From NCBI GenBank assembly GCA_049890215.1, contig JBMHBX010000001.1:1-64000 (forward strand): a stretch of 64,000 nucleotides of DNA, read 5' to 3'. Positions within the stretch are counted from its first letter, which is position 1, and every line of letters starts with the position of its first letter. Both the position numbers and the translations under genes were made by a program. Shown one piece after another: positions 25,463-34,594 of this stretch. This DNA comes from UBA685 sp049890215. Its GTDB lineage: Bacteria > Pseudomonadota > Alphaproteobacteria > Puniceispirillales > Puniceispirillaceae. The notes under the pieces are model-generated. The model was not told where the DNA came from and ran no database searches. It was given only the letters and a program-made list of their open reading frames with translations.

Positions 25463-27376
25463 ATGACCAACACCACGCCAACACAATCTGAAACAGAGCC
25501 GCCTGAGGCTGATTTTGGACGTGGCCTTGCTTATCTGAAAAGTCAGCTCAAGACCCTGCCTGCCAAAGCAGGTGTTTATCGCATGCTCGATAAACAAGGA
25601 GATGCCCTTTATGTTGGCAAGGCGCGTGATTTATCAAAACGTGTGCCAAGCTATACCAGAGCCAACAATTTGAATGGCAGGCTTATGCGCATGGTCGCAG
25701 AGACAGCGCATCTTGAGATTATTGTTACCGCAACAGAAGTCGAAGCCTTACTTCTAGAATCAAATCTGATTAAGCAATTGCGGCCAAGATATAATATCCT
25801 GCTACGCGATGATAAAAGCTTTGCGCATATCCTGCTCACCTCTGATCATGAATTTGGCAGGCTTGTAAAACATCGCGGTCCGCAGTCAAAAAAAGGAGAT
25901 TATTTTGGTCCCTTTGCCTCTGCAGGTGCGGTGAATCGCACCATCACTTCTATGACCAGAGCCTTTATGCTGCGCACCTGTTCTGACAGTGATTTTGCCA
26001 CCAGAAGCCGGCCCTGCCTGCAATATCAGATCAAAAGATGCACTGCCCCTTGTGCCAGTCTTGTCACGCCTGAGGCCTATCAGGATCAGCTTGACCAGGC
26101 GCGCCGTTTTTTATCCGGCAAAACAGATGAAGTGCAAAAAACCTATGCTGCGCAAATGCATGAAGCTGCTGAGGCGCTTGAATTTGAAACAGCCGCCCTA
26201 TGGCGTAATCGGATCAGGGCCCTGACAGCGATACAAGCAAGTCAGGACATTCATATTGACGGTATCAAAGATGCAGATGTAATAGCGATCGCCAAAGAAG
26301 GCGGGCAGGTTTGCGTTCAGGTCTTCTTTATCCGAAATGGCACAAATTACGGCAATAAAGCCTATTTCCCGGCCCATGTCGCAGATGCCGGCAAATCAGA
26401 AATCCTCTCAGCCTTTATCGGCCAGTTTTATGATGATAAAGTACCGGCGCCTTTCATCCTCGTCTCTGATTTACCTGACAATGCCCCCTTACTTGCTGAG
26501 GCCTTGTCATCACAAGCCGGAAAAGCCATAAGCTTATCACGCCCAAGCAGAGGCAGCAGGCGTAAAATGATGGATATGGCAGTGCGCAATGCAGATGAAG
26601 CATTGGCACGCAAATTATCTGAAAAAGCAAGCCAGCACCGTCTTCTGGCAGCCATTGGTGACGAATTTGACATGGATCAGCCGCCAGAGCGTGTTGAAAT
26701 TTATGACAATTCTCATATACAGGGCACCAACGCTGTTGGCGCGATGGTATGTGCAGGCCCGGATGGTTTTATCAAATCAGCTTATCGTAAATTCAATATG
26801 CGCAGCACCGGCAAATATGCTGTGAGTGATGGTGATGATTTCACAATGATGCGCCAGATGATATTTCGGCGCTTTGAACGTGCTTTGCGCGAAGATCCAG
26901 AGCGCACATCTCAAAATTGGCCAGACCTTCTCTTGATTGATGGCGGGCGCGGACAGCTTAATGCCGTGCTAGAGGTCATGCGTGAACTTGATCTGGATGA
27001 TATCATGGTTGTCGGCGTCTCAAAGGGCCCTGACAGAAATGCAGGACGTGAACAATTCCACATTGATGGCAAAGAGGCCTTTACCTTGCCGCAAGACAGC
27101 CCTGCCATGCATTTTTTGCAACGCTTGCGTGACGAATCACATCGTTTTGCGATTGGCGCTCACAGATTACGGCGCACCAAATCATCTCTGAAAAGCCCGC
27201 TTGACGATATTGAAGGGGTTGGCCCAAAACGCAAAAAAGCCTTACTTGCTCATTTCGGCTCTGCACGCTCTGTCTCACGCGCGGCCATTGCAGACCTCAA
27301 GGCAGTTGACGGCATATCAGAGGCAACAGCCAGCGACATTTATCATTACTTTCACTCTCAGGGCGGCAAAGGGTAG
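25463..27376 (+). CDS. uvrC: Excinuclease ABC subunit C
   Basis: 637 residues. The GIY-YIG nuclease domain starts at KAGVYRMLDKQGDALYVGKA (residues about 30-50) and makes the 3' incision. A central UVR motif (AEALEFETAALWRNRIRAL) binds UvrB. The RNase H-like domain with EIYDNSHIQG and LLIDGGRGQLNA makes the 5' incision. The C-terminal helix-hairpin-helix (IEGVGPKRKKALLAHFG) binds DNA. ATG 25463 fits the family start; the frame is open upstream but not conserved. Possibly co-transcribed with pgsA (72-base gap). Confidence 0.96.
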   Translation: MTNTTPTQSETEPPEADFGRGLAYLKSQLKTLPAKAGVYRMLDKQGDALYVGKARDLSKRVPSYTRANNLNGRLMRMVAETAHLEIIVTATEVEALLLESNLIKQLRPRYNILLRDDKSFAHILLTSDHEFGRLVKHRGPQSKKGDYFGPFASAGAVNRTITSMTRAFMLRTCSDSDFATRSRPCLQYQIKRCTAPCASLVTPEAYQDQLDQARRFLSGKTDEVQKTYAAQMHEAAEALEFETAALWRNRIRALTAIQASQDIHIDGIKDADVIAIAKEGGQVCVQVFFIRNGTNYGNKAYFPAHVADAGKSEILSAFIGQFYDDKVPAPFILVSDLPDNAPLLAEALSSQAGKAISLSRPSRGSRRKMMDMAVRNADEALARKLSEKASQHRLLAAIGDEFDMDQPPERVEIYDNSHIQGTNAVGAMVCAGPDGFIKSAYRKFNMRSTGKYAVSDGDDFTMMRQMIFRRFERALREDPERTSQNWPDLLLIDGGRGQLNAVLEVMRELDLDDIMVVGVSKGPDRNAGREQFHIDGKEAFTLPQDSPAMHFLQRLRDESHRFAIGAHRLRRTKSSLKSPLDDIEGVGPKRKKALLAHFGSARSVSRAAIADLKAVDGISEATASDIYHYFHSQGGKG

Positions 27377-27448
27377 ACAGTCTGGCTGGGGCAGATTAAA
27401 ACATAAAATACTGTGCCCGTTTTGACGTTGCAGACCAAAGGACCTTGC

Positions 27449-28024
27449 ATGTACCGCCAAATCCCAAATTATCTGACCATCATGCGCTTGGTTGCCGCTC
27501 CTCTGGTTGCGATGATTTTGCTGTTGAGCACAAGCCCTTTTTGGGCACTTGTGGCACTGATTATCTATGCACTTGCTTCTGCGACAGACTGGCTTGACGG
27601 CTATCTGGCACGCCGGTGGCAAAGCGTCAGCAGCTTTGGCAGGATGCTGGACCCCATCGCTGACAAGCTTATGGTTGTGATTATGCTCACAACGCTGATG
27701 GGCACAAACCTTGCCAGCCTGTGGCTTGCGATACCATCACTTATCATTGTGACAAGAGAAATTATGGTCTCTGGTTTGCGTGAATTTATGGCAAAACAGG
27801 ATTTTATTGTACATGTCACTCTGTCAGCGAAGCTGAAGACGACCGTGCAATTGATCGCAATTGGTTTTTTGATTGGCCAGTTTTTATTTGCAGAAGGCAG
27901 CCTGTATCATCAGCTCGTCTCATGGATTGGCATGGGCGGCTTGTGGCTTGCGGCCTATCTGACAGCGCAAACAGGTATTGCCTATTTCAGCGCTGCGATC
28001 GCCCATATTAAAAGCCAGTCATAA
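27449..28024 (+). CDS. pgsA: CDP-diacylglycerol-glycerol-3-phosphate 3-phosphatidyltransferase
   Basis: 191 residues, an inner-membrane enzyme with about five hydrophobic segments. The CDP-alcohol phosphatidyltransferase signature is intact: DWLDGYLARRW followed by FGRMLDPIADKLM (D..DG..AR...G...D...D). It makes phosphatidylglycerol phosphate, the first committed step to phosphatidylglycerol and cardiolipin. The start at 27449 is supported by AAAGGA six bases upstream and by MYRQIPNYLTIMR, the usual family start. Follows uvrC, a pairing also seen in other proteobacteria. Confidence 0.94.
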   Translation: MYRQIPNYLTIMRLVAAPLVAMILLLSTSPFWALVALIIYALASATDWLDGYLARRWQSVSSFGRMLDPIADKLMVVIMLTTLMGTNLASLWLAIPSLIIVTREIMVSGLREFMAKQDFIVHVTLSAKLKTTVQLIAIGFLIGQFLFAEGSLYHQLVSWIGMGGLWLAAYLTAQTGIAYFSAAIAHIKSQS

Positions 28025-28047
28025 CGCCGGACGGACATCTCTTACCC

Positions 28048-28926
28048 TTAGCGATTATAGACCAAATCTTCATAGGCCTGAATAAGTGACAATGTCACAT
28101 TGCCAGGCGTGAACTGATAATCACCAATCTGAGAGACTGGTGTGACTTCTGCTGCGGTTCCGGTCAGAAAACACTCACGCGCATTTGCCATATCCTCTGG
28201 CATAATATGGCGCTCAACCACCTCAAGGCCTTCTTGTTTCGCAAGATCAATCACTGTGCGTCTTGTGATACCATTCAAAAAACAATCAGCAAGCGGCGTG
28301 TGAATTTTACCGTCATCCATCAAAAAGAACACATTTGCACCTGTGGCTTCAGCGACATAGCCGCGATAATCAAGCATCAGCGCATCTGTAAATCCTTTGC
28401 GCTCTGCGGCATGTTTTGACAAGGTACAGATCATATAAAGCCCTGCTGCTTTGGCATGAACCGGCGCTGATTCAGGTGACGGGCGCTTCCAGTCAGCGAT
28501 ATCAAGGGTAATGCCTTTCATCTTTGTTTCAGGATCAAAATAGCTTGGCCATTGCCAGGCCGCGACCGCGACATGTGTTTTGGTTTGCTGTGCTGAAATG
28601 GCCATCATCTCAGAGCCGCGCCAACAAAAAGCACGCACATATCCATCGACAATATCATTGGCTGCCAGAACCTGATATTTGATCTCTTCCATCTCATCAT
28701 CTGAATAAGGGATATCAAAATCTAACAGGCGGCAGGATGCGCGAAGACGCTCTGTATGCTCACGTGATTTGAAAATCGTGCCGCCATAAGAACGCTCACC
28801 TTCGAACACGGTGCTGGCATAATGCAAACCATGCGTTAATGAATGCGTTTTGGCATCACGCCACGCTACCATCTCGCCATTCAGCCAGATTACCCCGTCT
28901 CTATCATCAAATGGTATAATGGACAT
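28048..28926 (-). CDS. ilvE: Branched-chain amino-acid aminotransferase
   Basis: 292 residues, class IV (fold-type IV) PLP aminotransferase. Visible features are GEMVAWRDAKTHSLTHGLHYASTVFEG at the N-terminus (the His-rich start of the family), VHAKAAGLY containing the probable PLP lysine near residue 155, and TGTAAEVTPV for the phosphate-binding region near the C-terminus. It catalyses the last step of leucine, isoleucine and valine synthesis. Divergent from the MarR regulator, which might control it, although nothing in the sequence proves this. Confidence 0.93.
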   Translation of the reverse strand: MSIIPFDDRDGVIWLNGEMVAWRDAKTHSLTHGLHYASTVFEGERSYGGTIFKSREHTERLRASCRLLDFDIPYSDDEMEEIKYQVLAANDIVDGYVRAFCWRGSEMMAISAQQTKTHVAVAAWQWPSYFDPETKMKGITLDIADWKRPSPESAPVHAKAAGLYMICTLSKHAAERKGFTDALMLDYRGYVAEATGANVFFLMDDGKIHTPLADCFLNGITRRTVIDLAKQEGLEVVERHIMPEDMANARECFLTGTAAEVTPVSQIGDYQFTPGNVTLSLIQAYEDLVYNR

Positions 28927-29001
28927 AGCAGATGTTCCCTATCAGAAGAAAAGAAATAAAACTCTTTATCATGACTAACAGTATTGTTAATATGGGTCAA
29001 C

Positions 29002-29484
29002 ATGACTGACATAAAACCATTAAATAAAGCTCTGTTTTTAACAGAGGCTGAATTGCGCCGGGGAATCGAACTTATCTTCTTTGCCTATCGTGATTTCACA
29101 GGTGAGGCAGATGCCTTGCTTGAGCAATATGGCCTTGGCCGTGCGCATCACCGCGCCTTATATTTCATTGGCCGTCATCCTGATATGACAGTCTCTTCTT
29201 TGCTTGATATTTTGAACATCACCAAACAAAGCCTGTCGCGTGTCTTATCGCAACTTATTGATGAAGGTTATGTTGAACAACGCGCCGGAGAAAATGACAG
29301 GCGTCAAAGATTATTGCGTCTGACGGCAAAAGGCCGCACACTTGAACAAGATGTGCATAAGGTACAGGCGAAAAGATTTGCCAAAGCTTATACACAATGT
29401 GGTGCCGGCGCTGTTGATGGGTTTCAGCGGGTCTTAAGCCATCTGTTAAACAGCGACACCACAACTGGTCTTGATAGAAAATAG
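29002..29484 (+). CDS. MarR family transcriptional regulator
   Basis: About 160 residues. The winged helix-turn-helix is clear: MTVSSLLDILNITKQSLSRVLSQLIDEGYVEQ, then the wing REN-type segment AGENDRRQRLLRLTAKG. Flanking helices form the dimer interface. The ligand is unknown. ATG 29002 is preferred over an upstream TTG. It sits 34 bases upstream of the OmpR/EnvZ-like two-component genes in the same direction, an arrangement suggesting co-transcription with them. Confidence 0.9.
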   Translation: MTDIKPLNKALFLTEAELRRGIELIFFAYRDFTGEADALLEQYGLGRAHHRALYFIGRHPDMTVSSLLDILNITKQSLSRVLSQLIDEGYVEQRAGENDRRQRLLRLTAKGRTLEQDVHKVQAKRFAKAYTQCGAGAVDGFQRVLSHLLNSDTTTGLDRK

Positions 29485-29518
29485 GTACTATTCAGCCATC
29501 AGAGGCAATAGTGGGTAA

Positions 29519-30220
29519 ATGGAAGAACAAGCGCATATATTGGTAATTGATGATGATGATCGCTTGCGTGAATTATTGCGGCGGTTCTTGTCTGAAAGCG
29601 GCTTTCGGGTCACAGATGCCGCAAGCGCTGCACAGGCAGGCCATTTGTTACAAAGCCTTGCTTTTGATTTGCTTATCATTGATGTGATGATGCCAGGCCA
29701 GGATGGTGTGTCTTTTTTATCAGAGATTCGCCAAACAAATAACGTGCCTGCTTTATTTTTGACCGCGCTTGCTGAGACTGAAAACAGAATTGACGGGCTT
29801 GAAGCAGGCGCTGATGATTATCTCGCAAAGCCATTTGAGCCAAGAGAGCTGATATTGCGCATAAAACGCATATTGTCACGCCAGCCACAAAAACCCAATG
29901 ATAAGACCATCAGCTTTGGCGCCTTTATATTCGAAATTGATACAGGCCGTTTACTTGATTCGGGTGCGCCGTTGCATATCACCACAGCAGAACGTGATTT
30001 GCTTGCCGCCTTTGCCAAAGCGCCGAATGAAACCCTGTCACGCGAAGATTTGCATGAACAGCTTGAAGGGCGCATGGAAGGCAGATCAATTGATGTTGCC
30101 ATTGCGCGATTGCGCCGCAAGTTGGAAGATGATCCCAAAAAGCCAGTTTATCTTTTGACCATCAGAGGTGCAGGATGGGCTTTGCGCACCGGCCCCCTTT
30201 CAGGCGGAGGGATATCATGA
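29519..30220 (+). CDS. OmpR-family response regulator
   Basis: 233 residues. The receiver domain has the acidic pair at 11-12 (VIDDDDRLREL), phosphoacceptor Asp55 in IIDVMMPG and Lys104 in LAKPFEP. The C-terminal winged-helix DNA-binding domain has ITTAERDLLAAFAKAPNETLSR and SIDVAIARLRRKLEDDPKKP. It works with the histidine kinase that overlaps its stop codon by four bases (ATGA). The signal is unknown; the pair most resembles OmpR/EnvZ-type envelope or osmotic sensors. Confidence 0.95.
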   Translation: MEEQAHILVIDDDDRLRELLRRFLSESGFRVTDAASAAQAGHLLQSLAFDLLIIDVMMPGQDGVSFLSEIRQTNNVPALFLTALAETENRIDGLEAGADDYLAKPFEPRELILRIKRILSRQPQKPNDKTISFGAFIFEIDTGRLLDSGAPLHITTAERDLLAAFAKAPNETLSREDLHEQLEGRMEGRSIDVAIARLRRKLEDDPKKPVYLLTIRGAGWALRTGPLSGGGIS

Positions 30221-31536
30221 GGCTGCGGACCTATTTGCCGAAAACGCTCTTTGGACGCATGTTGGCCATCATTCTTGTGCCTATGATTCTGGTGCAGGTT
30301 ATCACCGTATTTGTATTCTATGAACGCCACTGGAATACAGTGACACGCTATATGGCAAGCTCTCTTGCCTCTGAGATCAGTCTTCTTGTCGATGAAATTG
30401 GCGCCACGCCGGATGAAGCCTCACTTGAAGATGGTCTTTATAAAGCAGCCCATTATTTCAATTTCAATCTCACCTATGAGCCACAGGCGATTTTGACAAT
30501 ACCGCCAAAGCTGCACAGCCCCTCTTTTGCCGAGGATATTTTCACCAAATCTCTTGATGCGCGCCTGACCTATCCCTGGGCAGTTGATTTGATCTCCCAT
30601 GAAGATTTGATATTTGTTGATGTTCAGCTTGGTGATGGTGTCTTGCATGTCGCCGCAGGGCGCAAGCGCCTGTTCAGCTCTACAAGCTGGACCTTTTTGG
30701 GATGGACCATTTCCACCTCTATTCTGCTCTTTTTGATTGCCCTTATTTTTCTGCGTGGTCAGGTGCGCCCTATCCACAGGCTCACAAATGCCGCACGCCA
30801 ATTGGGCCTTGGCAGAGAGGTTGAAAATTTCAATCTCGAAGGCGCCAAAGAAATTCGCCTTGCCGGCAGAGCCTTTCAGGCAATGCGTCATCGTATTGAC
30901 CGCCAGATGAAAGAGCGCACATCAATGCTGGCAGGTGTCAGCCATGACCTGCGCACCCCCTTAACACGTATGCGCCTAAACACAGCCCTCGCCTCACCCT
31001 CATCTGATATCGAAGCGATTGATCAGGATATTGAAGAGATGGAACAAATGATAGAAGGCTATTTATCATTTGCCAGAGGCGAAGGGACAGAAAAAGCAAG
31101 TGAAGTCCGCTTTGATAAAATTGTCCGCCAGATCGTTGAACGCCATAGCAACGCACAGCCGGGGCGTTTGCGACTAATTGCACCGGCAGGCACGTTTCCA
31201 ATTATTGAAATGCGTGTGCAGGCCATGCGCCGTGCCATTGATAATCTTGTTGGCAATGCACTGCGCTATGCCAATAGCGCTGAAATACGCCTCAAAATTA
31301 TCGAAGATGAGGTGGTTTTATTTATTGATGATGATGGTCCTGGCATTGCCCCTGACCAATATCACGAAGCAATCAAACCTTTTATCAGGCTTGAATCATC
31401 CAGAAACAAACAAACAGGCGGCACAGGCCTTGGCTTATCTATTGCCTCTGATGTTATTTTATCTCATGGCGGCGAGCTAAGCTTGCATGACTCACCACTT
31501 GGCGGCTTGCGTGTGATGGTAAAATTACCAATCTAG
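30217..31536 (+). CDS. Sensor histidine kinase (EnvZ-like)
   Basis: About 439 residues. A first membrane segment (MLAIILVPMILVQVITVFVF, residues about 15-35) is followed by a roughly 130-residue periplasmic domain and a second membrane segment (TISTSILLFLIALIFL). Then come a HAMP linker and the HisKA domain with the phosphoacceptor His243 in AGVSHDLRTPLTRM. The HATPase domain has N box IDNLVGNALRYA, G1 DDDGPGIA and G2 GGTGLGLSI. GGAGGG eight bases upstream fixes the start at 30217. Cognate regulator is the preceding gene. Confidence 0.95.
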   Translation: MRLRTYLPKTLFGRMLAIILVPMILVQVITVFVFYERHWNTVTRYMASSLASEISLLVDEIGATPDEASLEDGLYKAAHYFNFNLTYEPQAILTIPPKLHSPSFAEDIFTKSLDARLTYPWAVDLISHEDLIFVDVQLGDGVLHVAAGRKRLFSSTSWTFLGWTISTSILLFLIALIFLRGQVRPIHRLTNAARQLGLGREVENFNLEGAKEIRLAGRAFQAMRHRIDRQMKERTSMLAGVSHDLRTPLTRMRLNTALASPSSDIEAIDQDIEEMEQMIEGYLSFARGEGTEKASEVRFDKIVRQIVERHSNAQPGRLRLIAPAGTFPIIEMRVQAMRRAIDNLVGNALRYANSAEIRLKIIEDEVVLFIDDDGPGIAPDQYHEAIKPFIRLESSRNKQTGGTGLGLSIASDVILSHGGELSLHDSPLGGLRVMVKLPI

Positions 31537-31548
31537 ATTTGCGACAAT

Positions 31549-31890
31549 CTAATAAAGCCGCCCACCAATTGGCACATCTTTATCTGGCATAATCAACACG
31601 ACCTCACCCGCATCATCCGGCACACCAAGCGTGAGGACCTCTGACATAAAGGGGCCGATTTGCCGTGGTGGAAAATTAACCACTGCCAACACTTTGCGGC
31701 CCACAAGATCAGTGATTGTATAATGATGCGTTATCTGAGCAGATGATTTTTTGACGCCAATCTTATCACCAAAATCAATTTGTAATTTGAAAGCTGGTTT
31801 GCGTGCCTCCGGAAATGGCTCTGCTGCGATAATCACACCAACGCGCACATCCACTTTCATAAAATCATCAAAAGAAATCATGTCACTCAT
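31549..31890 (-). CDS. csaA: tRNA-binding protein CsaA
   Basis: 113 residues consisting of one OB-fold tRNA-binding domain. It begins MISFDDFMKVDVRVGVIIAAEPFPEARK and contains KKSSAQITHHY, then VNFPPRQIGPFMSEVLTLG, the conserved CsaA blocks. CsaA is a dimeric tRNA-binding protein with reported export-chaperone activity. Ends convergently next to the histidine kinase gene and lies five bases downstream of the COQ9 gene, so these two are likely co-transcribed. Confidence 0.94.
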   Translation of the reverse strand: MSDMISFDDFMKVDVRVGVIIAAEPFPEARKPAFKLQIDFGDKIGVKKSSAQITHHYTITDLVGRKVLAVVNFPPRQIGPFMSEVLTLGVPDDAGEVVLIMPDKDVPIGGRLY

Positions 31891-31895
31891 TATCG

Positions 31896-32495
31896 TTACC
31901 CATCATGACCACTTGCAACATCTTCTTTTGATAAGACCCGCAGGCTGATGGCCCATTCACATGCCTGCTTCAAAGCCTTATCAAGCGCTTTCATCGTCAG
32001 CCCCAAATCAGGCGTCTCATCAGCTATCCAGACAGATCTGATACGAAGCAACAGGCTGCAAATACCAATAATACGCGCTTGCTTGACAGGCCCGCTTGTC
32101 TCATCACCTGCCAGGAACAATAATTTGCCAACCATATGGCTTAGCTGATGAAAACAATGCCCTGCCAGAACCGGGTTTCGTGTTGCCTCTTCATGCAAAG
32201 CCTGAAACTGCGCACGATAAGGCGCAAGCATCTCAAATCGCATCATCAGACCTTCCAGAATCTTATCATAAACCGAAGCAGAAGGATCATCTGCAAAATC
32301 ATCTGCTGAAATCAAAAGCGCTTTACTGTCAAGCTCATCAATTTTTATCAAAACCAAATGGGCAACATCACCGCCATGCACAACAGCCTCGGTATGCGAT
32401 AATCCGCATTTATCAGCCACAGCCTCCATAGTGATATCTTTGAAGCTGCCTTCTCCAAGCAACTCCCAACAGCCATCCGCTAATTGAGATTTCAT
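31896..32495 (-). CDS. COQ9-family ubiquinone biosynthesis protein
   Basis: 199 residues, all-helical, with a TetR-like N-terminal part (GCWELLGEGSFKDITMEAVADKCGLS) and a COQ9 C-terminal part (LLRIRSVWIADETPDLGLTMKALDKAL). COQ9 proteins bind lipids and support the hydroxylase COQ7 in ubiquinone synthesis in mitochondria and Alphaproteobacteria. GAGG seven bases before ATG 32495 sets the start. The same chromosome region also carries ubiK, another ubiquinone factor, though in a separate operon. Confidence 0.9.
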   Translation of the reverse strand: MKSQLADGCWELLGEGSFKDITMEAVADKCGLSHTEAVVHGGDVAHLVLIKIDELDSKALLISADDFADDPSASVYDKILEGLMMRFEMLAPYRAQFQALHEEATRNPVLAGHCFHQLSHMVGKLLFLAGDETSGPVKQARIIGICSLLLRIRSVWIADETPDLGLTMKALDKALKQACEWAISLRVLSKEDVASGHDG

Positions 32496-32583
32496 CAATG
32501 TGCCTCATCTTTATCAACGCTTCATTCTGTCCATGATATAGCGCGAAAGGGCCATGGCACAAGCAAGCAATCATGGTTTGGCC

Positions 32584-33420
32584 TTATTTGCCAAGCTCCC
32601 GTGAGCGCTTATGCGCTGCTGACATAGCTTCCCTCATCAGCTCAGACAACCTGTCATCTGTCATAAGCACATCCAGCGCCGCTGCGGTTGTCCCCCCTTT
32701 TGAGGTCACATTCTCACGAAGCACATCTGCTGATTCATGACTATCTGCCAGAAGGCTGCTTGCCCCATATAATGTTTGAATTGCAAGTTGGCGCGATAAA
32801 TCCTCTGACAAGCCAAGTGATTCGCCTGCCTTCATCATCGCTTCTGCCATCAAGAACACATAAGCAGGCCCAGAACCAGACAAAGCTGTCACCGCATCAA
32901 GCGCCTCTTCATCGGCAAGCCTTACAACAGCCCCGCAAGCTGACAACAAAGCTTCGGCCAAATCAATATCATCCGGCCCTGCCACCTCATTGCCAATAAT
33001 CGCTGTGATCCCTTTACCAATGGCAGCCGGTGTATTTGGCATTGTGCGGATAAGGCGCGGCGTCTTTGTGGCGCCAATCATATCCTCTAATTTTGCCAAA
33101 GACAGCCCTGCTGCAATCGATATAAAACAACAAGACGACAGATCATGCCTTTGCGCCTGCGAAAGCGCCTCTGCCATAATCTGCGGTTTTACCGATAATA
33201 ACATCACATCAGGCGATACAGCGCCTTCCTGCAAAGCCTGCCCCAATGTCTCATACTGACAAATCTGTCCTGCCTCATAGGCGCTTGTGATTTGCCCTTC
33301 ATCAAAAAACGGATCAATGATGGTAAAGCGATATGTCTGCCCAAGGCCGCCTGCAAGCCACCCGTTCAGCAATGCGCTGCCCATTTTACCACAACCAAGG
33401 ATGAAAAACGATTGTGCCAT
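32584..33420 (-). CDS. proC: Pyrroline-5-carboxylate reductase
   Basis: 278 residues. The N-terminal Rossmann fold has FFILGCGKMGSALLNGW; the central part has TPRLIRTMPNTPAAIGKGI; the C-terminal dimerisation domain has the ProC signature ALSGSGPAYVFLMAEAM and ENVTSKGGTTAAAL. It makes proline from pyrroline-5-carboxylate with NAD(P)H. AGGAGA lies eight bases before ATG. Downstream of ybjN on the same strand (41-base gap), an arrangement common in Alphaproteobacteria. Confidence 0.96.
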   Translation of the reverse strand: MAQSFFILGCGKMGSALLNGWLAGGLGQTYRFTIIDPFFDEGQITSAYEAGQICQYETLGQALQEGAVSPDVMLLSVKPQIMAEALSQAQRHDLSSCCFISIAAGLSLAKLEDMIGATKTPRLIRTMPNTPAAIGKGITAIIGNEVAGPDDIDLAEALLSACGAVVRLADEEALDAVTALSGSGPAYVFLMAEAMMKAGESLGLSEDLSRQLAIQTLYGASSLLADSHESADVLRENVTSKGGTTAAALDVLMTDDRLSELMREAMSAAHKRSRELGK

Positions 33421-33461
33421 GGCCTATCTCCTGCTGCCGGCCTCTTATGGACGCCTTTTGC

Positions 33462-33962
33462 CTACGCCTCGCCCTGATGGGCAATCAAAGTCAGCTTGAT
33501 CGCATCAATAGGAGTCATTTCCCCCATCGCCACCTGATATAACACAGGATAAGCAAGCTCACTTTCGCCCAATATAATATCGACCAGATCTTCTATCTGC
33601 TCAGGTGTCGCCCCGCCTGCGCCTCTCAAAGGAAGGGTATGACGAAGGCACAGTCTGTCATCATCACTGTCATAGACAAAATGCCCCATCCATAATTCCT
33701 GATTAAGAGCAGCCGTGACCTGCAACAAAGCCTCACGGCAATCGGTGGCATGAGGTAAATCCATATGACAAACCACAACCAGAGCCTCAGCGTCATCTTG
33801 CCAGGTCACAGATAATTGATAATGAGACCATTCACCAGGCACATCTGCCAAAATCGCATTGCGTGCCGACTGGCGCAAATACCAGTCATGACGTGCCACA
33901 AATTGAGAGACAAGCTCTATTGGATGTTGCACGGATGACAGTGAAGTTGGTCGGTCTGCCAT
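33462..33962 (-). CDS. YbjN domain-containing protein
   Basis: 166 residues of the YbjN superfamily (type III secretion chaperone-like fold). Visible blocks are HPIELVSQFVARHDWYLRQS at the N-terminus, HYQLSVTWQDDAEALVVVCHMD in the middle strands and GHFVYDSDDDRLCLRHTLPL. Function is unknown; the E. coli protein affects stress tolerance and motility. ATG 33962 is preferred to TTG 33968. Upstream of proC, probably in one transcript. Confidence 0.9.
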   Translation of the reverse strand: MADRPTSLSSVQHPIELVSQFVARHDWYLRQSARNAILADVPGEWSHYQLSVTWQDDAEALVVVCHMDLPHATDCREALLQVTAALNQELWMGHFVYDSDDDRLCLRHTLPLRGAGGATPEQIEDLVDIILGESELAYPVLYQVAMGEMTPIDAIKLTLIAHQGEA

Positions 33963-34083
33963 AATCAAATCCCATCGCTAGGTGAGCGTTTACCAAAAGC
34001 AGACAAGCTGACACACAGCCTGCCTCTCATAGGAAAATGCCATTGGTTAGCAGATCATTGCAACACAATATTTAGTAGGTGCT

Positions 34084-34118
34084 TGTGGATAACCACACTA
34101 CAAAATGTGGTTTTTGCC
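34084..34118. other. DnaA box fused to a hairpin
   Basis: TGTGGATAA (34084-34092, reverse of the consensus DnaA box) runs into ACCACA (34092-34097) that can pair with TGTGGT (34106-34111), followed by TTTTT. On the plus strand this resembles a small intrinsic terminator, but no plus-strand gene ends here. Confidence 0.3.
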
Positions 34119-34153
34119 AGTTTTATGATGATTCGCACCATCTGAAATTTTGA

Positions 34154-34438
34154 TTATTTTTTTGGTTTTGGTGCCTTTTTTGACGCAGGCCCTGCCTGTT
34201 TTTTGGTCTTGGGCGCCTTTTGTTGTGATTCAAGCTCTGCGATTCTGTCGGCAAGGGCGGCAATGCGCGCTTGTGCTGCGTCAAAATCTTCTCTTGTGAC
34301 CAGACCTCTGTTGGCAAGAATTTTTTCAATCTGACTTTGGATAATCATATCCAATTCGCCTTTTACATCTCCAAAAGCAGAGGCAGCACCGCTTGCCACT
34401 TGCGCGAAATCTGACAATAGTGATGGTCGTCTCATCAT
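34154..34438 (-). CDS. ubiK: Ubiquinone biosynthesis accessory factor UbiK
   Basis: 94 residues. LSDFAQVASGAASAFGDVKGELD and the coiled-coil part (residues about 45-70, LVTREDFDAAQARIAALADRIAELE) are the BMFP/UbiK pattern. A lysine/proline-rich tail follows (KTKKQAGPASKKAPKPKK). UbiK binds UbiJ and lipids and supports aerobic ubiquinone synthesis. AAGGAG just upstream of two adjacent ATGs (34438, 34435) sets the start. Divergent from lgt, as in many Alphaproteobacteria. Confidence 0.92.
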   Translation of the reverse strand: MMRRPSLLSDFAQVASGAASAFGDVKGELDMIIQSQIEKILANRGLVTREDFDAAQARIAALADRIAELESQQKAPKTKKQAGPASKKAPKPKK

Positions 34439-34594
34439 AAAGCTCCTTATGCTGTCCATGTGGCTTTTGCTACACCCATATTTGTGACATAAGCTTTCTT
34501 GAAGGCAAGGGCAATGGTCCTGCTCTGGTTTTTGCGCTATCATAGGTGAGAATCGACACTTTCAGACCTTCATGATGACTAAAGCTTTACGCCC

